Assembly (NCBI RefSeq): GCF_015832195.1
Contig: NC_052018.1
Span: 39,065,052 to 39,129,051, forward strand
Length of the DNA: 64,000 bases
Reading direction: 5' to 3'
Source: Motacilla alba alba
Lineage: Eukaryota > Chordata > Aves > Passeriformes > Motacillidae
Shown: one piece after another, positions 39,801 through 49,524 of the stretch
How the letters are laid out: each line of letters begins with the position of its first letter
Numbering within the stretch: position 1 is the stretch's first letter
Notes under the pieces: model-generated
What the model saw: only the letters and a program-made list of their open reading frames with translations
Database searches by the model: none
Told to the model about the DNA's origin: nothing
Program-made: the position numbers and the translations under genes

Positions 39801-41232
39801 TATGCCCTTTTCTTTGCACATAACATATTTACACCCTAATGGCCTCAGCCTCTCATATAGGGCAGCCAAAGGACTTTAGTAAGATGATAGTCTGGGATTT
39901 TCTCCAATTTTGACTGATTCTCAGCGGAATTTTTTCAAGGGCACAGTCAGTTCCCAAAGGAATCAAAGGGACTTTTCTATTTAACTTCCTCTTTAGTATT
40001 TAAAAGTCTTTTTTCAGAACAAAGTTTTAGAAAGAAATTATATTTCTAAGCTTTTACCTTGACCAATAACATTTGCATAGTCTTCAGACGAAAGTTACAT
40101 AAAGGAGAAGACCAAGCAGGCTTCATGACTTTATCAAATAGTGAAGATAAGAAGTCATAACACTTTTAGATAAGAAACCAAGATATATTTTTGATTCTTT
40201 TGAAAACTTTGGTTTCACCAGGTGAGCTCCAAGCAGGTCCTTACAGTATCAGAAGCATTGCTTAGCACATCAGATATAACAGATACATTTCCTACTTGCC
40301 TGTACAATATGCTCAACGGTTTCAGATCCTCCGCTGAATATTGTGTCGATTTTCACTCAGTGTTCTTGCTTTGTGAATCCTCTCATACAGATTTTCATTA
40401 AGTCTGTCAAATACTTAGTTGACTGATACCGAACTAAAGCCTTCTTTCCTCTTCCTTTCCCGTAACTGTTCTGCTAATTAGATTTGCTAATGAAGGTGTA
40501 ATATGGGTGCAGAGATGGGATTTTTGATGAATTTTTGGAACCTGTGATAATAACATTCTACTAAGAATTTTGGATTCATGGTAAAGTGACAAGAATTATA
40601 TTGCAAAGTCTAATTATGGTGATTCCCTAGACTGGGAAATATAATTAGAATGTACCAGTCATCATCTCAGATCACTCATTAGTAGTGACAAAAAATTTAA
40701 ATAAAGCTTTCCATATACGCTGAAAAATTGGACATTGTAATTACGGAAGCCTTTTAATTCAGACACAGCAGATTTTGTAAAATGTAGAGAAATAAACCCA
40801 AAGACCAAAAGAAACTGCTGGGGGTCTTCTCTGGCAAAAAATACAACGTCCATTTCTTGATGGACTGTAAGAAAACCGAATACAAGCAAATAACTTTTAT
40901 TCCTATAGTAACCTGAAATGCCACATGCACCACATGCTGCAGTAAGGCTGAGTGGTCGTTCCACATGGCAACTATAACACTGAGAATAAATATGGTCCAA
41001 GGATTTTTAAATAATAGAATCCGTCTCTTATCCCAGCACAGCCTTTTTAGACTAAGCAGGAGTCACCTGTTGGCTGTACAGCCTCTGCTCTTTGAGCCTA
41101 CACCTAGACCTGGTGAATCTCCATTCCATTTTGCCAGTGTGTAAGAGATGGACTGGTGTGATTTAAGTGTTTGCAACAGACTAAAAGCATCCTGGGTTTG
41201 TCCTATCTCATGTATAGCACTTTCTTCTTGGC
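36845..41232. other. AT-rich noncoding block, no gene seen
   Basis: No gene is supported. The segment 36992-37092 is a compound AAAT, TA and CA microsatellite; 37275-37330 is an A/C-rich tract. A minus-strand frame of 112 codons (40662-41000) overlaps another in a different frame and has no recognisable domain. G/T-rich tracts occur at 38838-38860 and 39338-39375. Confidence 0.7.
36992..37092. repeat. Compound microsatellite (AAAT)n-(TA)n-(CA)n
   Basis: Four AAAT-like units (36992-37009) are followed by a long TA tract (about 37014-37060, with AAATA interruptions) and then a short CA/ACAC segment (37058-37092). Compound tracts of this kind mutate by slippage. Confidence 0.88.
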
Positions 41233-41308
41233 TTTTTTTTCCTGGTTTTTTTTTTTTTTTGTTTTGTTTGTTTTTGGGTTTTTTTTTTTTCTATTTTTCT
41301 GTTTTAAC
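41233..41308. repeat. G/T-interrupted poly-T tract
   Basis: T runs of 8, 15 and 12 bases are separated by CCTGG, GTTTTG and GGG units. This low-complexity tract interrupts a 76-codon frame (41148-41378), which is therefore an artefact. Confidence 0.85.
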
Positions 41309-41487
41309 TACAGAATTTTTAATTTGTGATGAAGTATGTCTGATAATAGTGGCCAGGACAGGATCTGGCCACCACTAACATTTAAAGCTGAACATTTTTA
41401 CTGGGAATCTCTCTTAAAGCTCTACACAAAAAACACCAATATCCTTAGGGCCAACAGAGGAGGAGGATTTTAACAGAAATATTAAGG

Positions 41488-41628
41488 GCCTGTCCCTTCA
41501 AATAAACTTCCCTATGCCTGTCTAATTCTACCCTAAATTTGTGGAATTACATCTGGATCCCAACATGTCTGCCAGCAGAGCAAAATCAGAATCTGTCACC
41601 TAGAAATGTCTGAAATCATCTCCCCTTG
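41488..41628 (+). repeat. Direct repeat copy A (about 141 bp)
   Basis: Starts GCCTGTCCCTTCAAATAAAC and ends near CATCTCCCCTTG. It aligns without gaps to 43373-43513 with roughly 18-22 differences (about 85-87% identity by eye). The flanks on both sides do not match. It could be an old local duplication or two fragments of a dispersed repeat family that I do not recognise. Confidence 0.9.
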
Positions 41629-43372
41629 TTTTTTAAACATTGATAAGCAAAGATTTATATGAGTTGTAAAGGGAAATGTATATATGTAAATATTGGAAGA
41701 AAAAGCAAAACAAGGGTTAAAACAGTGGCACATAGTGTTAACAAAAAACACTGTTCTAGTAATAAATTTGAAAAATGTGTTGTTTCTCCAAAGCTGGAAA
41801 GCCTGCAGTCTATAAGGCCAGAGCACAGGGAACTTGTTGGCAGAAGGATCTGTTTGTACTGTGACAACAGGAGGTTGAAAACAAAGCTACAGCACATCAC
41901 ACACACAATTATTTCTTCTGTTTGACCAAAAGGAAGACAGGCTGGAACCATAAAGACTTTTGTGTTCCAAACAGAGACAAAGAGACAATGACTGGCAACC
42001 TTGACTAATACTTATGGAGGCTTAGATAAGCTAAGTTCTAATGCAAAAGAACTTAAGTAACTGCTGGCATCTAAAAATCTAAAAAGACTAAAAGAAAAAC
42101 TACTTTCTGATCACTAATCAAAAATATCACAAGAGATATGATGTGGGCTCAGCAGCTGGGTATACAAATGGCACTGGCTTAACTGCTAGATTGAATCCTC
42201 AGCTTGAAAAGATGGGAGTGTGACAATATGAGTACGTGAAATCACTTAGAAACTCTTTAAAATAAATGTCACCTTCTTCTTCCATAAATTCTTACAATTA
42301 ATTTTTGTCACACTGTTTCCTACACAGACTTCCAGAAACCAGAAATGAAAATCAAAATCTGGTCAATGGTCTTATCAGTGGCATTTTAAAATTGTATTTT
42401 GTGCAAGATTCTATAAAATATTAAATAAATTAGTGGTATTGTCTCTGAGTTCCACATTCAGCTTTGAGATTTATATATATTTAATCCCTAAGTGACTTTC
42501 AGAGACTTTTCATTTATTACAGTGTTTTCTTTTCATAAAAGAGAAAATATTAGATGCAAAATATAAAAGTAAAATCTTAGCAGGAAACTAGAAGCCCTAT
42601 CAATTCCACTTTTTCAAAAAATTGCCAAAAACCAGTGTGCAATTTCAGATAATTACATGTAATCCTTAGTAATCCTCCGCAGACAGCGTGAACTGGCAGT
42701 CATTAGTGTGCTTTGAGCCTATTATTTTGCATACACACCAGGAAATGCAGGATGCTCGTGTCCTTGCTGACTCTCCAACTAAAACATGGGAAATAAAGAT
42801 CAAAATTATTATTTCAGAACTTCAGTTGAGAACTGGGAGAAAAAGAATAGTGAGTGCCACGAAGCAACAGCTTTTTTACATCTCAAAGACTCAAGTAAAA
42901 ATAAAATGCAGAAGTCTGTTTTGGGCGATCTTTATTTTTTTATTTCAAATCCAATGGGTAATTGAGTATTTGCTGTTCTGTTATTTTAGCTCTAAAATAA
43001 ATAAACTCAATCCAATATACTGGATTCAGTTTAGGGATTAGGGCTTTTTTTCACCTTTCTTGAAAATCAAAAAAAATAGTCAAAGTCAAGTCCACACTTT
43101 TTAAAAAGAAAATTTTGAAAGTATTTCTATACCATTCACCATTCATTTTTTCATGCCTGTTATCAAAAACCTTGTGATCCAGGCACTCATCTGAGAAGAG
43201 AAGGTAGGTGGCTACCATGTTCTGAATTAATAAGCATTCAATTAATAGAAATTGAAGCAGCTTCACTCTCCAGGCTGGTCTATAACTTGCTGACTTAGGC
43301 ACTTTGCTGTGAGAGGGAAAATTTCTGTTGAAGTTTGTGTTCTGAGCTAGGAAGAAACAGAACTCTACAGTA

Positions 43373-43513
43373 GCCTGTTCCTTCAAATAAACTTCCCTAC
43401 ACCTGTCTAATTCTGGCCTGAATTTGTGGAATTACACCTGAATCCCAACACATCTGCTTGCAGAGCAAACTCAGAATATGTCACCTAGAAATGTCTGAAA
43501 TCACCTCCTCCGA
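43373..43513 (+). repeat. Direct repeat copy B (about 141 bp)
   Basis: Starts GCCTGTTCCTTCAAATAAAC and contains TCACCTAGAAATGTCTGAAA in common with copy A. It lies 1885 bases downstream of copy A, in the same orientation. Many of the differences are C/T or G/A transitions, consistent with neutral decay. No open frame is shared by both copies. Confidence 0.9.
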
Positions 43514-44013
43514 TTTCTTAAGTATTTTACTTATTGTTTTTCAGCTAAAAGTAAGTATTCAATCTGAATTTGTGGCTAGTTTCAGGTAGTAGAAAAAGTT
43601 CTTTCCAAACCAAAAGGAAAATAAACCATTTTCATCATAATTTGCTGTATAGTCAAGAAAGCCAAAATTTCCTAACACAAACTAAAATGTATCTTAATTG
43701 CTAAAATGGTAGCAAATGCAAAGACTTAATACTGCAGAAGTCTTTTCAGGTCAATCTTTTCACACAACCAACACCACTCTTGAAGGCATTGTGACCACTC
43801 TATTCTAACATATTAAACCTTGACAAATCCTCCCTTATCCTGTTAAGTAGTCAGAGTAGTGCTTTGGCATGATTTTGGCCAGTATTCTCCCAGATGTGGC
43901 TTGAAGTTTTTATTAAAGCAAAGAGAATTTCCAGTTCCTAGTTTGAATGCAGATGCCATATTCTAAAGGGTAAGAAAGTTTAGTAATGGCTATGGATTAT
44001 TTGTGTTAGTTGG

Positions 44014-44036
44014 CCTCAGAGACAGAGTCTCTGAGG
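44014..44036. repeat. Perfect hairpin, 10-bp GC-rich stem
   Basis: CCTCAGAGAC (44014-44023) and GTCTCTGAGG (44027-44036) are exact reverse complements with a 3-base AGA spacer. GC-rich arms make this the most stable short stem in the window. Its role is unknown. Confidence 0.88.
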
Positions 44037-45345
44037 GTCTTGACAGTGTTTAATTTACTGCTTCTGATGTAGCTGTGTCCTGGGTTCTCAGAACATGCCT
44101 TTTTTTTTCTTTTTGTTTTCCTTTCTTGTTTCTTTTTTTTTTCCCTGCCAAGAGGAAAAGGAATTTATCTTGGTGGGAAAGGAGAAATTTTGTCATTTGT
44201 ATTGGATTCCCAGGAGTACAGTTGTTCCATCAGCACAAGAGCAATTAAAATAAATTAAAACAAAAAGCAATTAAACCTCTCTGCGATTACAACGAGCTGA
44301 AATCATCAAGAATGCACTGATTGTTCACAGAGTGCATCAGTAAGTGTTTAACACACCTGCCATATTTGCAGAGTGCTGAACTGGCTGCACATGTATGTAT
44401 TCAGTGTTCACAAGGTTCATGCAGAAAATGTAAGTGCAGCAATCTAGCATTGCACAGTTCACAGTATGTTCATTTATATTTCTCCTTGGGATTTTGGAGA
44501 CAGAAAAAAAAAAAAGAGAGACTTGGTATTTGCAAATTGACCTGAATATTTAGATCATAATTTAAAACATTTGGTAATGACATCCAATTCATGGTGCAAA
44601 AGCTGTCATTGACTTCACTGATTGAGATTTCTCTCTTGCTGTTACTGCAGCTATTCCTGTGCAGTCATGCTGAAGTGTGCAAAGTGCCTTAACTGCAGTA
44701 GGTGTGGGATTATGGTGACTGTGGAAAAGTGAAAGAGATTGTGGAACACTTGGATTAGAAAGGTGTTCAGGCTATGCCACTGGAAAAGTGGTGGAGACAG
44801 GTGTAGTGTGGAAAAAAAGTATGTGGAGACGAGGAAGGGAGACATCCCATCATTCAGAGTAGCTGCAGAGTGTGGCAAAAGGTGAGAAACAATTATGTTC
44901 ATTGGCATATACCTTTACTTAAGGGATTTTTGAATAGGTTGACTAAAACACAGCAAGAAGTAAAAGATTAGTCTTCCAACCTGCATATAATCAGTTAAGA
45001 ACGTTGCACATTTTATGACAACCAAGCTGATACTCTAAAGAGTGGTTAATATTCATCATGAATACAATATGAGCATGAATCACAACACTGCATGGAATTA
45101 CTTCAGTATATGAAAATGCTTCTTAAGCCTTATTAAGTAACTTTTCAGTGAAATGTGTCTTAGAAAAGGTAGAACATTAAGAGTGGTTTGATTGCAATGC
45201 AAACATATTCAGTACTTGATACTTTGGCACATTTGAAATTAGTTCTCATAACAAATTTAATTTTAAAACTCTTTAAAAGCCCTTTAAACCTGTGTTAAAC
45301 CAATCTGAGTAGAAGGTATTTTTCATATGATTGAGCTTGTAGTCT

Positions 45346-45364
45346 AGTGTACTTACAGTACACT
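45346..45364. repeat. Perfect hairpin, 8-bp stem
   Basis: AGTGTACT and AGTACACT flank TAC. The element is short and could be a chance palindrome. Confidence 0.7.
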
Positions 45365-46433
45365 TTCATAAATCGTTTGCATCCCTGAAAATATCTAATT
45401 ATGGTACATTTGAAGTTTATAATATTAATTTCTTAAAGTACTTGTGTTGTAGTTCAATATTATTATATAGAATATTACAGAAATCAGACAGATATATATT
45501 CTATGATAATTCTTCTTATTTTAAATCATACCTACTGGCTTTATCCATAATTTCTTTTATTATTGAATGGTCTAGTGAAAGAAGCATTTTATCACTGGTA
45601 CGACTTAGAGCTTCTGCAAATGGGTTTTTTGCAACTGCAAGCAAGCTAGTTCCAAATTTGAGTTTATGTGTCTCTTCACAGATAGCAAAAAAATGTCTCT
45701 GTATGTAACATTCAATTATGGAGAAGCACATTTAACTTTTATATAATATCATTTATCAGCACAAATAAGGGGAAAAAAAACAAAACAAAACACACCCTCT
45801 GGAAGTGGACAGTTTTAGTTTAAGCAAAAGAAGGGAAGGGTGACAAAGACTGAAGCAAAAGATGGAATGCCTTTGTATTTTGAGGAAGGATAAAATTAAT
45901 TTTAAAAAATTCTAAACTAAACATGGGACCATCTGCACCGCACAAATAATTTGAGTTATTAGAAATATGTGACATGATTTCATTTTTATTTTGATTTTTT
46001 TTTTTGTAGTGGTAATCTGAAAGTGCTGGAAAGTGAACTTTAATTGTCTGTTCTCAAATAACATATTGGCTCTGTCTAATTAGGCAAAACTGAATGTGCT
46101 CATAAAATCACAAATTTCTTGTCTCAACTCCTACTATGTGTTAGAACAATTAAGAAACACGTGCAGCAGTAAACATGCTACTTAAAAGGAAAACAACAGT
46201 AGATTAAACTACTAACCTTTGATTTCATGTTTCACACCTTTTAAATGCTAAATGAGACATGGTCATAAAAAACCCCATTAATCTGACACTATCCTCCTAT
46301 TGCTCACTAACCTGCTTTATGAAAGGCCTCTAGAATTTGCAACAACTGACCTTTCCTGCCAACTAGGCTTTCATAATATTTTAAGTGTACTCTTTCAATA
46401 TATTTTTTATTGCTGACCTACAGGAAAAGCAGT

Positions 46434-46449
46434 CATTCATTCATTCATT
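46434..46449. repeat. ATTC tetranucleotide, 4 units
   Basis: Four CATT units lie between GCAGT and GCAATAAAGG. Short and not necessarily polymorphic. Confidence 0.7.
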
Positions 46450-46571
46450 GCAATAAAGGTATGTGGTCTTATTTGCACGATTCAACTGTGTTGCACCCTA
46501 GAAATTTAAGCCACTCTGACTACAGTTAGACTTTCTTTTAAATTTTCACTCCAAAACAGAAGACATGAGGA

Positions 46572-46630
46572 GTGTCTTATGAACATTGCTAATGTTCACA
46601 AGACAGTTTGTGTCTTATGAACTTGCTAAT
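46572..46630. repeat. 21-bp direct repeat with internal hairpin
   Basis: GTGTCTTATGAAC followed by (AT)TGCTAAT occurs at 46572-46593 and 46610-46630, the second copy lacking one internal base. GAACATT (46581-46587) and AATGTTC (46591-46597) also form a 7-bp inverted repeat within and just after copy one. Likely a slippage or template-switch duplication. Confidence 0.8.
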
Positions 46631-47072
46631 CAAGTTATACTTTCGTTGACTTACGGTGCCTCACTGTGTTCTGACAAGGTAGATCATTTTGTGTTCTTCC
46701 TATGCCTAACTTTTAAATTACTGGACGTACTTATTATGGACTAGCAGTTGTAATCAACTGTCTGATGTTCAATAAGCAGTTAAAAATAATTAATCCACAT
46801 TAGTCTGCATGCATATTATACCCATGTGGGATATTTCCGTCATAGACCTACTTACTTTATTTTCCAGTAAAATAGTGGGTTTGTACTGTTGCAGGAATGA
46901 CCTGACTTGTAATAATGGAAGTTCAAAACCGTGGCTCTGCATCAACCCAAACTGAACTTAATTGCCCGCGTTCTCAGTTCATTATCACCTTAAAAGTCCA
47001 GCAGTCCGCAAACAGTAATTCTTGTTTTATCGAAGAAAAACAAACAAGGCAAAAACGAACAAACGCCACCAC

Positions 47073-47104
47073 GAGAGGAGGGGGAGGGGAAAGAAAAAAA
47101 AAAA
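47073..47104 (+). repeat. Polypurine tract
   Basis: A run of only G and A (GAGAGGAGGGGGAGGGGAAAG, continuing into an A-run) lies at the left edge of the CpG island. Such mirror-like purine tracts are common next to promoters and may form non-B DNA. Confidence 0.8.
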
Positions 47105-47216
47105 ACCCAGCTCCTCCCCGGGTGAAACAAAAGCAGAGGCAAAGCTCCTCTCGAAGCGTCCGCGCTCAGGTTTCGGTGGATTCTCCTCTCGCAGGGCCGC
47201 CTGTCGGAGGGGGTCT

Positions 47217-47237
47217 GCCGCCACCTAGTGGGCAGCG
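47217..47237 (+). promoter_or_regulatory. CTCF-like motif
   Basis: The string GCCGCCACCTAGTGGGCAGC in the CpG island matches much of the CTCF core consensus (CTAGTGGGCAG fits the SYAGRKGGCRS part in 10 of 11 positions by eye). A weaker relative, CACCTAGTGGAGAC, lies near 3064. No scoring matrix was run, so this is a candidate only. Confidence 0.4.
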
Positions 47238-47825
47238 TGTTTAATGAGCCGGCCTCAGGGCTCCGCCGAAACCCAGCGACGAAGCTGCCGCAGCGATTGC
47301 TGGTGTGGGGCGTCAATAATCGACACAGCTGACAGCATCTGGGGGATTGAATAACCGAGACCCACGAGATCTGCTGGTAGCTGTGATCTAAAATGGGCTT
47401 TGGCGGTAGCGAGAGCGTTTCTGCACGCTGTAGGTGGTGTTTCAGCTTTGTGAAACTCAAAGCCTCATGCAGGCTTTCTCCCGAAAGTATCTCACTTCTA
47501 CTTATACCTATACGTATTTTTAACAAGCTGTGTGATTAAAGGAGAATGACAAGAAAAAAAATCTATAAATAATACCCTTCAAGAATTCCTTGTGTCTTTC
47601 TTTCATCAAAATTCAGACCAGAATAGCAGAATCTACCTCATCTCAGTGATTACCTTTCATTTGGTCTGGTGAATGAAATGAAAAATCTGCAGTACAAATT
47701 AGCCAGGGTTTAAAAAGAGACATGCATATTAAAGTGAGTGCAATCGGCATTTTAGAATCACAATCAGGAAACTGTGGAGATGTGGAAATCTTTGAATTCC
47801 TACATTTTATCTCCTCAAGCTGAAG

Positions 47826-47831
47826 GTGAGT
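47826..47831 (+). other. Consensus 5' splice donor after the CpG island
   Basis: AAG|GTGAGT is a full match to the vertebrate donor consensus at the exon/intron junction 47825/47826. It lies about 350 bases past the island, a plausible distance for the end of a first exon. Such matches also arise by chance in 64 kb, so it supports rather than proves a transcript. Confidence 0.4.
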
Positions 47832-49495
47832 TCAACCACTTTGAATACACAGGGTAAAACACGCTTTCAAGGAACTGAACAGTTCTTATTCTCTTTGAAA
47901 TAATAATAAGGAGAGAAATGGAGGTGATGTTTGCTGGTTCTACATTGCCTTGAGAACTTGTCGAGCAAGTAAGACTTAGATTTAGTTTTCTCTTTGTTCA
48001 CTGAGTGTTTTAAACTCAATTGACAAGGTCACTTGTTCTCTTTCTGGATTTCTGAATCAAGTATTCCTGGCTGCAGAGCAGCACAGCTTCAAACAGAAGA
48101 GTGACGAGGACATGGAACAGCCTGGAAACTCATTATATTGGTATAAATGACTATGTCTAGTCCACTAAATTAGGCACAGCCAGGACGTGGGGTCCAATAC
48201 TGGAAGATTCTTGTATTTTTCTATCATCAGCCTGCTTTCAGCATGGTTTTTGGCCCAGACCAGCCCTATCACATTGGCACGATCCAAGGCGTAGCCAGGT
48301 CAGGGTTCGTTACAATTAAACAGCATGAATGGGACCCCAAAGAGAGTATCACCATAAGGACAGGGCTTGTGTCCCACCACTTACCCTGGGGGTCCTACTG
48401 CATCCTATGTATTAGTTTAGAACAAAGAGAGGGGAAGAAAGGTCAGATCTTCCCAGGTTAAGGAGAAATGTACCAAGAACTGTGATGCCTGCAGTGTGCT
48501 CCTGCCACTGAACTATTTTCCTGAAAGGCAGAATTTTTACCTGCTTGTATTTTAAGGGAAAGGCATGACCTGTTCACATGAACTGAAATGGAAGCTGAAA
48601 ACCCTAAATCCCAGCTGCACAGAAGCTTCTACACAAGATCCCGCAGAAGGCGCTTCAGATGCACCTCTGTCTTTGATGTTTTTTATTCTAAGACCCTAAA
48701 AAAAGAGTCCCAGAATTCAGCATTCTGTGCATCTTCCTCTGCATCAGCCACTGTCTAATTGCATTTCTTCCTGGAGGGGCAGGTACAGAGATACCTGCAA
48801 CACCTCAGATGGAAAACTGAATTATAGTCTCAGTTAGTTGCCTGACTTACAGACTTTATAACTCAAAGTGTCATGAAACCTAAACCTACTTGCACAGCTG
48901 ACTATGGATATTTTGAGAATAATGCCAAGATATAAGCTTGAAGATTTAATGGTGACAATATGAAGGTTTTCAAAGCATGTAAAAATATATATTTAGATGC
49001 TAATATCTGTTTGCAGTATTAAGTGCCTAAAAGCTTGAAATAGCAAGTGCATATTCCCCGTTCTAATGTATCAGTCTTTGTTTCTGATATAGGAAACAAA
49101 TTTAAAATATCAACAAAGACTTGAAGATTTTAACGTTTTGTAATTTTTTATTTATATTTTTTCATCATGTCATCATTTCCTTCAAATTTATTAGAAAACT
49201 GGTTTATATACATTTTTAACATTATGATATTGTCATTATTATTGTACTATTATAATACTATACTATTATTCTGATTTTAATAGATACATTTTGCTGCAAT
49301 AGCAGCTGGCAGCCATCATACAACAAGATACAGATTTGCTTTATATTTTTATGGCTTTAAAAAGTTCACCCTTGCCAAGTATGCCAGGATTCTGCTCAGG
49401 AATTCTGCCCATCCATTCTGACAAAGTTTCAGCTTGCACCTGACACATGCCTTTGATATAAATATGAATAGGCTTTGTTATTTTTATGTCACTGT

Positions 49496-49524
49496 AAAAA
49501 AAAAAAAAAAAAAGAAAAAAAAAA
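49496..49524. repeat. Interrupted poly-A tract
   Basis: Eighteen As, one G and ten As. There is no LINE or processed pseudogene upstream, so it is not obviously a retroposon tail. Confidence 0.92.

Larger units (their letters stand above)
41309..46914. other. Noncoding block holding a 141-bp direct repeat pair
   Basis: No supported gene in 5.6 kb. Frames up to 117 codons (42688-43041, +) have no recognisable content. The block contains the repeat pair at 41488-41628 and 43373-43513, T-rich tracts near 44100-44145, hairpins at 44014-44036 and 45346-45364, and an ATTC repeat at 46434-46449. Confidence 0.7.
46960..47480. promoter_or_regulatory. Isolated CpG island, candidate promoter
   Basis: About 35-40 CpG dinucleotides fall in roughly 520 bases, in a window that is otherwise strongly CpG-depleted. 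The core (47140-47300) is GC-rich with several CCGCC/GCGTCC strings, and a purine-rich tract sits at its left edge (47073-47104). There is no TATA box at an obvious place, as expected for a CpG-island promoter. E-box-like CAGCTG and CATCTG lie near 47326-47341. On the plus strand a strong splice donor follows at 47826; on the minus strand a weaker AAGTAAGT donor lies near 46850. The simplest reading is an unmethylated promoter of a noncoding RNA or an alternative first exon of a distant gene. The 178-codon minus-strand frame across it (46990-47526) looks like a by-product of high GC and has no recognisable domain. Confidence 0.75.

Noticed and set aside
40662..41000. 112-codon minus-strand frame
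   Set aside because: No recognisable domain, overlaps another frame, and no coding-like context.
46581..46597. Steroid-receptor-like palindrome GAACATTGCTAATGTTC
   Set aside because: The half-sites are separated by 7 bases instead of the 3 needed for a glucocorticoid-type element.
46990..47526. Longest open frame in the window (178 codons, minus strand)
   Set aside because: It lies across the CpG island and a poly-A/purine tract; the translation is low-complexity in places (a Phe-rich run) with no recognisable domain. High GC explains the lack of stops.
48243..48461. 72-codon plus-strand frame with protein-like composition
   Set aside because: No family recognised, no good flanking acceptor, and no second exon; length is within chance expectation.
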